From assembly GCF_023740735.1 (NCBI RefSeq), contig NZ_JAMRXH010000010.1, positions 186,001-250,000 on the forward strand: a stretch of 64,000 nucleotides of DNA. The letters are read 5' to 3'. This DNA comes from Nocardia sp. CDC159 (GTDB lineage: Bacteria > Actinomycetota > Actinomycetes > Mycobacteriales > Mycobacteriaceae). Shown here piece after piece: positions 33,626-43,009 of the stretch (position 1 is the first letter of the stretch; each line of letters begins with the position of its first letter). The translations under genes and the position numbers were made by a program. The notes under the pieces are model-generated. The model did not search any database, had not been told where the DNA came from, and saw only the letters and a list, made by a program, of their open reading frames with translations.

Positions 33626-34254
33626 GCGGCTTTCCGGGACGCGCGAAATCGGTACGCGGCGGATTCGTCCTGGTCGATCCGGATACCGGGCAGCCGGTGA
33701 AAACCATTCCGTTCCAATTCAATCCGGATACCCTCACCCGCACACTGCAGCCGCAGGGCATCGGCAGCGAGCCCGGGGATCGGCTGGAGGCGCTGCGGTT
33801 GAAGGGCCCACCGCACGAAACGATGAAGTTCGAGGCCGAATTCGACGCCGCCGACGCCGCCGACAAACATCCGGACGGCCTGCATCCGGTGCTGGCGGCG
33901 CTGGAACTGAGCATGTACCCGAACGTCGCGCAGCTGCGCGAGGAGGATGCCCAGGCCGGGCGGGGCACCCTGGAGATCGCGCCGGTCGAAGCGCCGCTGA
34001 CCGTTCTCGTGCTCGGGCCCAAACGCGTTGTGCCGGTGCGGATCGCCGATTTCAGCGTCACCGAGGAGGCGTTCGATCAGGCGCTCGCGCCGATCCGCGC
34101 GAAGGTGAGCATCGGGGTGCGCGTGCTGACCGTCGACGATCTGGGTTATCGGCACAAGGGCGGGCTGCTGTACCTGGCCCATCAGTCGCAGAAGGAGCGC
34201 TTCGCGCATCCGGTCGATTCCGCACTCGGCACGCTCGGCGTGTCCTCGATCTAG
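33622..34254 (+). CDS. eCIS baseplate/hub-associated protein (Afp7/Pvc7-like N-terminal domain)
   Basis: A 210-residue protein with the sequence KTIPFQFNPDTLTRTLQPQ, then EALRLKGPPHETMKFEAEFDA and HPVLAALELSMYP, the pattern of the N-terminal domain of Afp7/Pvc7 and of similar phage tail proteins that link tube and baseplate. The LysM domain that is often fused to it is absent here; the small following gene may fill that role. It is coupled to the DUF4157 gene by an ATGA overlap and followed by a 9-bp gap. Confidence 0.75.
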   Translation: MSGFPGRAKSVRGGFVLVDPDTGQPVKTIPFQFNPDTLTRTLQPQGIGSEPGDRLEALRLKGPPHETMKFEAEFDAADAADKHPDGLHPVLAALELSMYPNVAQLREEDAQAGRGTLEIAPVEAPLTVLVLGPKRVVPVRIADFSVTEEAFDQALAPIRAKVSIGVRVLTVDDLGYRHKGGLLYLAHQSQKERFAHPVDSALGTLGVSSI

Positions 34255-34263
34255 GGGTATGAC

Positions 34264-34599
34264 ATGTTCGCCGCAACCAGTCGCTACCAGGGGATTCCAA
34301 TAGCGGTTCAGCACACCGCCGACGGCCGGGCGATCACCTACGTGCGCCGCCGTATTCTGCCGCAGCCGGAGGATCTCGCCCAGATCGGTTCGCACACCGT
34401 GCGTCCCGCGCGGCGATCGGATCACATCGCCTTCGCGGTCTTCGGCGACGCCGAACAGTGGTGGCGGCTCGCCGACGGCAACCGGGCCGACGATCCGGAC
34501 GAGCTGACCGCCCGCCCCGGCCGGATTCTGCGGGTGACGCTGCCGTCGCAGCTGCCCGCGGGCGGCCTGATCGCCGAGGCGGGTCCCGGCCATGGCTAA
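34264..34599 (+). CDS. small eCIS tail protein, gp53/LysM-like
   Basis: A 111-residue protein. The central HIAFAVFGDAEQWWRLADGN and the terminal GRILRVTLP match the short LysM-like or gp53-like tail proteins that hold the hub to the tube. Start ATG 34264; no strong ribosome site, but it lies 9 bp after the previous stop and overlaps the hub gene by 8 bp. It was probably split from the Afp7-like protein upstream; this is an inference from gene order. Confidence 0.65.
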   Translation: MFAATSRYQGIPIAVQHTADGRAITYVRRRILPQPEDLAQIGSHTVRPARRSDHIAFAVFGDAEQWWRLADGNRADDPDELTARPGRILRVTLPSQLPAGGLIAEAGPGHG

Positions 34600-35713
34600 G
34601 AGCCTGCAGGTGCAACTGCTGATGGGGCCGGTGGTGCCGCGGCCGGTGCCGCGGCCACTCATCGACGCGCTGCAGTCGGTGCAGGTCACCACGAGTGCGG
34701 GACAGCGCAGCGGTTTCCAGCTGACCTTCGCGGTGAGCAAGAACTCGCTCATCGCCGACACCCTGCTGCCCACCGGACTGCTCGATCCGCCCGCGCGGGT
34801 GGTGATCGTGGGGCTGCTCGGCGGGCTGCCGGAGGTACTGATCGATGGTGTGATCACCCGTCACGAATTCGGGCCCGCCGAGACCCCGGGTCAGTCCACG
34901 CTGACCCTCACCGGTGAGGACCTTACGCTGCTGATGGATCTGCGTCACGAGCACGAGTGCTATCCGGCCATGCCGTTCAACGTGCGGGTCATGCTCATCC
35001 TGCTGAAATACGCGCGCTACGGCATCATTCCGGCCGCCGTGCCGCCGGTGATCGTGAGCGTGCCCAATCCGTTGCAGAGCATTCCCATCCAGTCGGGCAC
35101 CGATCTGGAATACGTGCGGGCGCTGGCGTCGGAGGCGGGATATTCGTTCTTCCTCATCCCGGGACCGGTTCCAGGGGTGAGCACCGCGTACTGGGGCCCG
35201 GAGGTCAGGGCCGGAATGGTGCAGCCCGCCCTGACCGTGAACAGCGGCACCGCGACCAATGTCGAATCGCTGTCGTTCGGTTTCGACGGCCTGGCACGCA
35301 CGCAATACACCATTCATTTCACCGAGCCGAACACCAAACTCGGTATCGCCGTGCCGATTCCGGACATCTCGCTGCTGCGCCCGCCGCTGGCGCCGCGCCC
35401 GGCGATCGCGCTGCGCGAACAGCCGCTACCCGATGTGGACGATCGGCCCGTCATGGATATCGCCCTGCGCGGGCTCGGCGAATCCGCGCGCGGCGCCGAT
35501 GCGGTGACCGCGCAGGGCAAACTCGACGTGCTGCGCTACGGCCACGTGCTGAAGGCGCGCAGCCTGGTCGGCGTGCGCGGGGCCGGAATCACCTACGACG
35601 GACTGTATTACGTCGCCAGCGTCACTCACGACATCAAACGCGGTGAGTACAAGCAGAGCTTCACCCTCACCCGCGACGGTTTCGGTCCCCTGATCCCGAA
35701 GGTGCTGCCATGA
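34592..35713 (+). CDS. gp27-like hub protein (N-terminal half of a VgrG-type spike)
   Basis: A 373-residue protein with the features of phage tail gpD/gp27: a strand-rich first barrel (VQVTTSAGQRSGFQLTFAV), LIDGVITRHEF, a SGTDLEYVRALASEAGYSFFL segment, and a C-terminal ITYDGLYYVASVTHDIKRGEY strand. In Afp8/Pvc8 and VgrG this fold is fused to the OB-fold spike; here the spike is a separate gene that overlaps by 4 bp. Confidence 0.85.
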   Translation: MAKSLQVQLLMGPVVPRPVPRPLIDALQSVQVTTSAGQRSGFQLTFAVSKNSLIADTLLPTGLLDPPARVVIVGLLGGLPEVLIDGVITRHEFGPAETPGQSTLTLTGEDLTLLMDLRHEHECYPAMPFNVRVMLILLKYARYGIIPAAVPPVIVSVPNPLQSIPIQSGTDLEYVRALASEAGYSFFLIPGPVPGVSTAYWGPEVRAGMVQPALTVNSGTATNVESLSFGFDGLARTQYTIHFTEPNTKLGIAVPIPDISLLRPPLAPRPAIALREQPLPDVDDRPVMDIALRGLGESARGADAVTAQGKLDVLRYGHVLKARSLVGVRGAGITYDGLYYVASVTHDIKRGEYKQSFTLTRDGFGPLIPKVLP

Positions 35714-36228
35714 CAACCGATGCCAAGAAATTCCCGCACCTCTACCGCGGGGTGGTGGTGAACAATGTCGATCTCACCGGCGGCAATCGAATCATGGTGC
35801 GGGTGCGCGACGTGCTCGGCGACGATCCGTGCATCTGGTGCGAGCCGGTGACAGCGATCCCGGGCATGGTGGTCGTACCGAAGATCAACGACGGCGTCGT
35901 GGTGCAGTTCACCGACGGCGATATCGACCGCGCCAAGTGGACCGGGTTCTGGCCGAGCGATCTGGACCAGATCAAACCCATCGCCGCGGCCGTGCCGCCC
36001 GGAGTGCCCAAGGTCGTCATGGGGACCTCGCTCCAGAACAGCCTGCTCATTACTGACGCACCAGGTCCGACCGGTGGCATTCAGCTGCAGATCAAAGCGC
36101 CGGGTGGACCCTCGATCAAGATCAGCGAGGTGGGCATCGTGCTCTCGGCCGGGCCCGCCGGGGCGACGATCACGATCACCGCCGCCGGGATCTTGATCAA
36201 TGGCAAGACCGTCAACATCGCTCCGTGA
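35710..36228 (+). CDS. OB-fold spike protein (gp5/gpV-like)
   Basis: A 172-residue protein with an N-terminal OB-fold (LYRGVVVNNVDLTG, RIMVRVRDVLG, VVVPKINDGVVVQFTDGD) followed by a short beta-prism-like repeat (ISEVGIVLSAG, ITITAAGILING). It corresponds to the C-terminal half of Afp8/VgrG, the central spike below the tube. It overlaps the hub gene and is followed by the PAAR-like tip gene. Confidence 0.85.
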   Translation: MTTDAKKFPHLYRGVVVNNVDLTGGNRIMVRVRDVLGDDPCIWCEPVTAIPGMVVVPKINDGVVVQFTDGDIDRAKWTGFWPSDLDQIKPIAAAVPPGVPKVVMGTSLQNSLLITDAPGPTGGIQLQIKAPGGPSIKISEVGIVLSAGPAGATITITAAGILINGKTVNIAP

Positions 36229-36241
36229 AGGGGGAGTACCA

Positions 36242-36580
36242 ATGCCTGGTTTCGTAGTGGATTTCGGCACCCTGATGACCTGCCCGCACGGCGGGAAGGT
36301 GAACTTCGTGCCCGCCGGACCGCCATTGGCGCTGATCGCGGGCAAACCGGTCGCGACGGCCGCGGATCAGCTGCTGGTGACGGGCTGTTCGCTGACCGGG
36401 TCGTCGTCGCCGTGCACCAAGGTGCAGTGGCTGAATGTGGGCACCACGCTGCTCGGCGGCAAACCGCTACTGCTGCAATCGAATCCGCCGCCGGGGCCGG
36501 GCAACGGCACCTGCCTCGGCTCGGCCACGCCCGGGCCGCCCGTGCTCATGGCCGTCCAGCTACAGGTCACCGGGATGTGA
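36242..36580 (+). CDS. PAAR-like spike-tip protein
   Basis: A 112-residue protein that starts PGFVVDFGTLMTCPHGGKV and has four cysteines (TCPHGG, TGCSL, SPCTKV, GTCLG), which could hold a metal at the tip. Small proteins like this (Afp10/Pvc10 type, DUF4280-like) cap the spike. A GGGGGAG ribosome site precedes the ATG at 36242. It overlaps the gp25-like gene by one base (TGATG). Confidence 0.8.
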   Translation: MPGFVVDFGTLMTCPHGGKVNFVPAGPPLALIAGKPVATAADQLLVTGCSLTGSSSPCTKVQWLNVGTTLLGGKPLLLQSNPPPGPGNGTCLGSATPGPPVLMAVQLQVTGM

Positions 36581-36945
36581 TGGCCGTGGATATCGCCTTT
36601 CCCCTCACCATCGACGGCCGCGGCGGCACCGCCAACGCGGAATACGCCGACCATGTACGGCAGATGATCGAGCAACTGCTGTTCACCCGGCCGGGGGAGC
36701 GGCTGAATCGGCCCGACTTCGGCTGCGGACTGCTGGATCTGGTGTTCGAGCCGAACAGCCCGGAATTGGCCGCGGCGGTGCAGGTCTCGGCCGAGGGTGC
36801 GCTGATGCGCTGGCTCGGCGATGTGATCGCCGTACAGCGGTTGTCGGTCACCGCCGAGGAGTGCACCTTGCGGATCGAGATCGAATACCTGCTGCTGGCC
36901 ACCGGGCAGCGCCGCACGGACGTCATCGAGGGGAGTGCGGCATGA
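36580..36945 (+). CDS. gp25-like baseplate wedge protein
   Basis: A 121-residue protein with the T4 gp25/Afp9 pattern: FPLTIDGRGG, YADHVRQMIEQLLFTRPGERLNRPDFG and a terminal strand LRIEIEYLLLATGQR. The EPR motif of classic gp25 is not seen in the usual form, but the RPGERLNRPDFG core is clear. This protein starts sheath polymerisation on the baseplate. It overlaps both neighbours. Confidence 0.88.
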   Translation: MAVDIAFPLTIDGRGGTANAEYADHVRQMIEQLLFTRPGERLNRPDFGCGLLDLVFEPNSPELAAAVQVSAEGALMRWLGDVIAVQRLSVTAEECTLRIEIEYLLLATGQRRTDVIEGSAA

Positions 36946-39716
36946 ACGGGCCGGTTTGCTCGGACCAACGCCGCCGCGCGGCGGTGCGTGCGCACGGGCA
37001 CAACGGAATCGACTCGGTGGACGTGGGGACGGATCGGCACGAATTGACGGTGCTGTTCTTCGCCCCGCTCGACGAGGAGCCGACGGCGCGCGACTTCCGT
37101 ATCGAGGGCGGTGTGCAGGTCAGCGGAATTCGCGTGGTGGGGGTGGAGCCGGGTCCGTCCGACGATCCGGAGGTCGTGGCGAGTGTGCGGCTACGTGTGG
37201 ACCGGGTCGGCGACATCTCCACCTATCGGCTGCGCGTGGTCGGGTTGCACGGCTTCGATTCCCGGTACAGCAGTGCGGAATTCCGATTCGTGACCGGATG
37301 CGACGACCTCGATTGCGCCCCGGCGTGCCAGTGGCCGCCGGAACCGGAGCCGTCGGTGGCGATCGACTATCTGGCCAAGGACTATGCGAGTTTCCGGCAG
37401 CTGCTGCTGGAACGGATGAGCCTGATCATGCCGGAGTGGACCGAGCGGCATGTGCCCGATATCGGCGTCGCACTGGTGGAACTGCTTGCGCACGAGGGGG
37501 ATCGGCTCAGCTATCGCCAGGATGCCGCGGCCACCGAGGCGTATCTGGACACCGCCCGGCTGCGCGCTTCGGTGCGCAGGCATGCCCGGCTGGTCGACTA
37601 TACGATGCACGACGGGTGCGCGGCGCGGGCCTGGGTGTGTCTCGAGGTGTCGCACGATGTGCGGTTGAACCCAGCCGATGTGCGGTTTGCCGCGGGCCCG
37701 CAGATCTATCGGCCGATCGGGTCGCGGGAACTGTCGCTGCGCCGGGCGCACAACCGAATCGAGCTGTGGACCTGGGGCGATCACGAATGCTGCCTGCCGA
37801 CGGGTGCGACCTCGGCCACGCTGGTCGACGGCAGGCGGTCCGGCGCGGACGGCGGGCCGCGGCGGCGATTGCGGCTCGCACCGGGGGATGTGCTGATCTT
37901 CGAGGAGCTGGTGGGTCCGAAGACGGGGCTTGCCGCCGACGCGGATCGCGGTCATCGCCAGGCCGTTCGGCTGACCTCGGTGACCGAGACCATGGATCGG
38001 ATCTACGACGTGGCCCTGCTCGAGGTGAGCTGGGCGCGCGACGATGCGCTGCGTTTCCCGTTGTGTATCAACAGTATCGGTGGCCCTCACTGCACCGACC
38101 TGACCGTCGCGGTGGCTCGGGGCAATGTCGTGCTGGTCGAGCACGGCGGCACCACGGTGACCGAACGGCCCGAGGTGCCCGTCGCCGAGCCCGACGAGCC
38201 CGGGTGTCCCGACACACCCTGCTTCGGCTGCGCCGATGTCACCAACCCCGCGCACCGGCCGCACTATCCGCCGCTGCCGATCCGCTTCCGGCCCCGGCTT
38301 GAGCACCGGCCGGTCACCCAGGCCGCGCCGTTTCCCGCGCCCGCGGTGGTGGCCGCCGAACAGGCTCGCTGGCTGCACGCGCTGCCGGAGCGCGTGCGGG
38401 TGCGGCTGCGGGCGTTGCGGGACAAGGCGATGCACGACGAGCTCGGCGAGGGCGATATCGCCTATCTGACAACAATATTCGGTGCGCGGACACTGCGCCG
38501 TGTACACCTGGGCGAGGCGGCCGGACCCGCGCTGAAACTGCTGCTGGCTCGTTTCGACGACCTGCTGGCCAGCAAGCTGGCTCGCCTGGACCACCTGACG
38601 TTCCGGGCGCGCGGAGGTTATCTACTGACCGCGGACAGCGAGGGGTGGGAGATCCGCGAGCAGTGGGGCGAGGCCGAGGGCGCGGCGATCGACCCGGGCA
38701 ATCCGGCGTTTCACGGCGCAGCGGCGGCGGCGCTCAGCGTGGACCCGCGGGCGGCGCTGCCCGCGGTGACCGTGGTCGACCGGTGGGGTGAGGAGTGGAC
38801 GCCACGGCGCGATCTGCTCGACAGCGATCCGGACGACCGGCATTTCGTCGGCGAGACCGACGATGACGGATATCTGTGCCTGCGGTTCGGCGACGGCCGC
38901 AATGGGGCGGTGTTCGAACCGCTCGAGCGTCTGCCGCGCGGCGACGAACCACCCACGACCATCACCTATCGCGTCGGTAGCGGCCGCGCGGGCAATGTCG
39001 GGGCCGAGGCGATCGACCGTCTACTCACCGATGTGGACGGCCACGGAATCACCAAGGTGCGCAACCCGATTGCCGCCACCGGCGGCACCGGCCCGGAGCC
39101 GGTCGCCCAGGTCCGCATGCAGGCCCCGCACGAGGCCCGGCTGCGGCAGCTGCGCGCCGTCACCGCGGCCGATTACGCCGCCGCGGCGGCGACGGTGCCC
39201 GGCGTGCGGGCAGCGGCGGCCGATCTGCGCTGGACCGGGAGCTGGTACGAGGCACAGGTCGGTGTGCTGCCGTTCGGGGCGGCCGAGGCGCCGGACTGGC
39301 TGCTCGACGAGGTGCGGGCGGCACTGCACCGGTATCGGCGCATCGGCCACGATCTCGCGGTGGCGAGCGCGATCACGGTCGCACTGGATCTGGGACTGTG
39401 CGTCGAGGTCGCCCCGGATCATCTCGCGGGCCACGTGCGCGCGGCCGTGCTGCGCGTACTCGGCCGGATCTTCGATCCGGGGGGCCTGAGCTTCGGCACG
39501 CCGGTCCGGCTCAGTCGGATCATCGCGGCCGTGGTCGCGGTGCCGGGGGTGCGCAGCGCCGAGTTCACCACGGCGGAGCGGCTTTTCGGGCCGTCGGGCA
39601 ATGCGCTGGACACCGGGGTGCTGCCGCTGGGGCCGCTCGAGGTGGCCCGGCTCGACAACGATCCCACGCGGCCGGAGCACGGTCGGCTGCGACTGAATCT
39701 GGTAGGTGGGCGATGA
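36942..39716 (+). CDS. large baseplate assembly protein (gp6/gpJ-like), first copy
   Basis: A 924-residue baseplate protein. The N-terminal section has a short Ig-like segment and a cysteine-rich stretch (CDDLDCAPACQW), then IDYLAKDYASFRQLLLERM and DIGVALVELLAHEGDRLSYRQDAAATEAYL, a block shared by putative baseplate assembly proteins. The C-terminal 300 residues resemble gpJ (LRFGDGRNGAVFE, ITYRVGSGRAGNVGAEAI, RAVTAADYAAAAATVPGV). It corresponds to Afp11. A central CPDTPCFGC motif could hold a metal. Overlaps of 4 bp couple it to both neighbours. Confidence 0.87.
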   Translation: MNGPVCSDQRRRAAVRAHGHNGIDSVDVGTDRHELTVLFFAPLDEEPTARDFRIEGGVQVSGIRVVGVEPGPSDDPEVVASVRLRVDRVGDISTYRLRVVGLHGFDSRYSSAEFRFVTGCDDLDCAPACQWPPEPEPSVAIDYLAKDYASFRQLLLERMSLIMPEWTERHVPDIGVALVELLAHEGDRLSYRQDAAATEAYLDTARLRASVRRHARLVDYTMHDGCAARAWVCLEVSHDVRLNPADVRFAAGPQIYRPIGSRELSLRRAHNRIELWTWGDHECCLPTGATSATLVDGRRSGADGGPRRRLRLAPGDVLIFEELVGPKTGLAADADRGHRQAVRLTSVTETMDRIYDVALLEVSWARDDALRFPLCINSIGGPHCTDLTVAVARGNVVLVEHGGTTVTERPEVPVAEPDEPGCPDTPCFGCADVTNPAHRPHYPPLPIRFRPRLEHRPVTQAAPFPAPAVVAAEQARWLHALPERVRVRLRALRDKAMHDELGEGDIAYLTTIFGARTLRRVHLGEAAGPALKLLLARFDDLLASKLARLDHLTFRARGGYLLTADSEGWEIREQWGEAEGAAIDPGNPAFHGAAAAALSVDPRAALPAVTVVDRWGEEWTPRRDLLDSDPDDRHFVGETDDDGYLCLRFGDGRNGAVFEPLERLPRGDEPPTTITYRVGSGRAGNVGAEAIDRLLTDVDGHGITKVRNPIAATGGTGPEPVAQVRMQAPHEARLRQLRAVTAADYAAAAATVPGVRAAAADLRWTGSWYEAQVGVLPFGAAEAPDWLLDEVRAALHRYRRIGHDLAVASAITVALDLGLCVEVAPDHLAGHVRAAVLRVLGRIFDPGGLSFGTPVRLSRIIAAVVAVPGVRSAEFTTAERLFGPSGNALDTGVLPLGPLEVARLDNDPTRPEHGRLRLNLVGGR

Positions 39717-42700
39717 GTTGCGCGGGTGACTGCGACTGCTGCGTCGGTGTGCGGGCGCGCACCCCGGCGGGGTCCTACAACCGGCCGGGGCTGCCCGCCC
39801 TGAGCTATCGGGTCGGGACCTACGGCAGTTTCCGGGAGACGCTGCTGGCCCGGCTGGCGACCCGACCGGAGCTGGCGCGGTTGACCACGCGCGAGGCCGA
39901 CGATCCCGCGATCGCGCTGCTGGACTGCTTCGCGGTGCTCGGCGATGTCCTGACCTTCTATTCCGAACGCATCGCGAACGAGGGCTATCTGCGCACCGCG
40001 ACCGAACCGTATTCGCTCGCCCGGCTGGGCCGCCTGGTCGGCTACCGCCCCCGCCCGGCCTTGGGCGCGAGCACCTACCTCGCTTTCACGCTGGATCCCG
40101 GTGCGGCGACGGTGATTCCGGCCGGTTCCGGCGCGCGCAGTATCGCGAAGCAGAACGAGCTGCCCCAGACCTTCGAGACCGTCGAGGACCTGTCGGCGCG
40201 CGCGGAATGGAACACCCTGACGCCCGCGCGCACCCGACCGGTGGATATCGCCTACTACGCGCCGGCGGATCCGGCCAGTGGCCGCGCCGACGACGTGCGC
40301 ACCAAACCGAGCGTGATCATCGCGGGCACCACGGCCCATCTCGAGGCCGGTGACCGCCTGCTGTTCCTGTTCGGCGGCAAGCCCGACACCGCGGTGCGGG
40401 TGGTGCAGCGCAGCGAACCCGACTTCCCCGCCGATCGCACGGTGGTGACGCTGGTATCGCCCGACGACGCCCGGGAGGCCGCCATCGCGGCACTGCACGC
40501 CGCCGTGACCGCGGCGCGCGAGGCGGTGCCGATGGCGAGGTCTGCGGCCGATATCGATGAACGGTATCTGAAGCCGCTGGACGACGCGCTGGCCGAATGG
40601 GACGGCGGCGCGCTGCCGCTGTCTCTGATCGATCGGCTCGCGGAGGCGAAAGCGTTGGCGGTGGTGCGCGACTCGTGTGCCGTCGTGGACTGGTGCATCG
40701 GTCACGTGCAGCCGGTGATCGACGCCGGGCGGGCCCTGGCCGAACTGCTGCGGCGGGCCGAGCGGCGGTTGCCAGATGAACTGGCCACCACCCGGTGGAT
40801 GGCCTACGAGACGCTGTGCCCTGGATGTGGGGGCGACCGGGTGGCCGGTCGCGCGGTGGCACCCGGCGACGCGGACTGCTTCGCTGCGGATCGCGACTGT
40901 GACGAGGGCGCGGCACTGGCGGCCCTGACCCCCGTGCTGCCGTGGCTGCGACGCGACCCGTCGCGACCGCCGCGCAGGCCGCGCGACACCGCCGCCGCGA
41001 CCGCCGACCAGTTCCGGCCCGATTCCGATGCGCATCCCAAGTTGTTGATCGCCGCGGATCGCCGACTGGCCCCGAATCTGCATCACGCCTGGACCAATCA
41101 ACAGCTCACGGCCCCAGCGGAATTGGCCGGGCTGCAGGTGCTGCGCACCAAGGCGACGGTGGCGGCGAGGCCGAGCGGGCGGCCCGTCGGGGAGGTGTGG
41201 CTGGATACGGTCTACGACCAGATCCTGGCGGGTAGCTGGGTGGTCGTCACGCTGGTGGACCAGAGCCGCGTCCTGGGCGAGACAGTGCGGACCGAGGCAC
41301 ATCGCGTCGTCGACGTGGTGCAGGGGGTGCGCCAGGAGTCCGTCCCCGGCAATGCGGCGGCCAAGGTGTCGATTCCGTGCACGGTGCTGACCGTGGCGGG
41401 CAGCGAGCCCTGGGGCCAGGGCCATCAGGGTCCGGCGGTAGGCACGGCGGTATGGGCACAGGGCGAAACGCTGACACCGCAGGGCGATCCGATCACCGGT
41501 GACATCGCGGGCGCGGAAGTCGAACTGGCGCAGGTCTATCCGGGCCTGCAACCCGGCCGCCTGCTCGTCGTCGCGGGCGAGCGCACCGATGTGCCCCACA
41601 CCAGCGGTGTCCGGGCGGCGGAGGTGACCCTGCTGGCCGGGGTGCGGCAGCGAATGAACCCGGATCGCCCCGGCTCGGCGCTGCGAACGGTCCTGGAACT
41701 GTCCGGCGAACTCGCCTACCGCTATCGCCGCGACACCGTGACCGTCTACGGCAACGTGGCCGAGGCGAATCAGGGTGAGACCCGGCGCGAGGTCCTCGGC
41801 GCGGGCGATGCCACCGTGGCGGGGCAGCGCTTCCCGGTCCGCCAGATCTCGCCGGCCACCCCGCTCACCGCGCTGCCCGCGGACAACCCGGCGGGCTTCG
41901 ACGACACCCTGTCGGTGTCGGTGAATGGAGTGCGTTGGCGCGCAACGGAATCGCTGGCCATGCACGCGGCCACCGATCGGGTCTACGCTACCGATGTCGC
42001 CGTGGACAACTCGCTGACCGTCCGATTCGGCGACGGCGAGCGCGGCGCGCGCCCCGCGACCGGTGTGGAGAATGTCACCGCGGCCTTCCGGGTCGGCGCG
42101 GGACGCTCCGGCAATGTGGCGGCCGAGCAGATCGCTCAGCTGGCGAGTCGCCCGCTCGGTGTGAACGCGGTCGTCAACCCCGTCGCGGCCGTGGGCGGAA
42201 CCGACGGCGACGGGCCGGACGACATGCGCGCCACCATACCGCTGCGGATGTTCGCGCTGGACCGGCTGGTGTCGGTGCGCGACTACGAGGACTTCACCCG
42301 GGCCCGCGCCGGTATCGCGAAGGCCGCGGCCCGCAAGCTGTTCGACGGGCAGGCCGAGGTGGTGCATGTGACGGTCGCGGCCGTCGGCGATGCCCCGCTC
42401 GATCCGTCGGCGCGGCTGATCGTCGGCCTGGAACAGGCGCTGCGCGCGTTCGGCGATATCGGCGTTCCGGTGCGGGTGGACGCGCGCGAGCTGGTGCTGC
42501 TGATCCTGCGCGCGGGTGTCGCGGTGCTGCCCGACCACTCCTGGGATCTGGTCGAACCGGCCGTGCGGGCCGCGGTGCTGAACGAATTCTCCTTCGCCGC
42601 AAGCGGGCTCGGTGAACCGGCCCACCTGAGCCGGGCGATCGCGGCCATGCAGTCGGTGCCGGGCGTGGACTACGTCGACATCGAGGTCTTCCAAGGTGTG

Positions 42701-43009
42701 CCCGACACCGTCACCCCGCTGGAGCTGCTGAACCTGGCCGCCGGGCTGACCGGCGTCGAACATCGCGTCGCGGCGGGTCCGGCCGAATTTCAGGAGGTCA
42801 CCGTGGCGGTAAACGACGGCGAATCGCTCACCGACTTCGCGCTGCGGGTCGGGCTGACGCTGAGCGAGCTGGCCGAACTCAATCCCGGCCTGGCCGACAT
42901 CGAGATCGGCGACCGGGCGCTGACCGTGTTCCGGGGCATTCGGCCCGCCCGGATCGCCGTGCTTCCCGGTGACGTGCCGGAGGCCCTGACCCTGCGGAGG
43001 ATCTCGTGA
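39713..43009 (+). CDS. large baseplate assembly protein, second copy, with C-terminal LysM-like segment
   Basis: A 1098-residue protein related to the preceding one: DPAIALLDCFAVLGDVLTFYSERIANEGYLRTA at the N-terminus and the gpJ-like blocks VRFGDGERGARPATG, RVGAGRSGNVAAEQIAQ and LVSVRDYEDFTRARAGI in the C-terminal third. About residues 1030-1075 read like a LysM domain (SLTDFALRVGLTLSELAELNPGL), which is unusual for this family. An N-terminal CAGDCDCC cluster could bind metal. Two related large proteins of this kind occur in actinobacterial eCIS loci, where they probably form the baseplate wedges. Confidence 0.85.
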   Translation: MSCAGDCDCCVGVRARTPAGSYNRPGLPALSYRVGTYGSFRETLLARLATRPELARLTTREADDPAIALLDCFAVLGDVLTFYSERIANEGYLRTATEPYSLARLGRLVGYRPRPALGASTYLAFTLDPGAATVIPAGSGARSIAKQNELPQTFETVEDLSARAEWNTLTPARTRPVDIAYYAPADPASGRADDVRTKPSVIIAGTTAHLEAGDRLLFLFGGKPDTAVRVVQRSEPDFPADRTVVTLVSPDDAREAAIAALHAAVTAAREAVPMARSAADIDERYLKPLDDALAEWDGGALPLSLIDRLAEAKALAVVRDSCAVVDWCIGHVQPVIDAGRALAELLRRAERRLPDELATTRWMAYETLCPGCGGDRVAGRAVAPGDADCFAADRDCDEGAALAALTPVLPWLRRDPSRPPRRPRDTAAATADQFRPDSDAHPKLLIAADRRLAPNLHHAWTNQQLTAPAELAGLQVLRTKATVAARPSGRPVGEVWLDTVYDQILAGSWVVVTLVDQSRVLGETVRTEAHRVVDVVQGVRQESVPGNAAAKVSIPCTVLTVAGSEPWGQGHQGPAVGTAVWAQGETLTPQGDPITGDIAGAEVELAQVYPGLQPGRLLVVAGERTDVPHTSGVRAAEVTLLAGVRQRMNPDRPGSALRTVLELSGELAYRYRRDTVTVYGNVAEANQGETRREVLGAGDATVAGQRFPVRQISPATPLTALPADNPAGFDDTLSVSVNGVRWRATESLAMHAATDRVYATDVAVDNSLTVRFGDGERGARPATGVENVTAAFRVGAGRSGNVAAEQIAQLASRPLGVNAVVNPVAAVGGTDGDGPDDMRATIPLRMFALDRLVSVRDYEDFTRARAGIAKAAARKLFDGQAEVVHVTVAAVGDAPLDPSARLIVGLEQALRAFGDIGVPVRVDARELVLLILRAGVAVLPDHSWDLVEPAVRAAVLNEFSFAASGLGEPAHLSRAIAAMQSVPGVDYVDIEVFQGVPDTVTPLELLNLAAGLTGVEHRVAAGPAEFQEVTVAVNDGESLTDFALRVGLTLSELAELNPGLADIEIGDRALTVFRGIRPARIAVLPGDVPEALTLRRIS

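Noticed and set aside
34252..34257. TAGGGG hexamer in the eCIS operon
   Set aside because: Single copy made by a stop codon and the following bases, with no second G-run upstream; not a member of the tandem sites.
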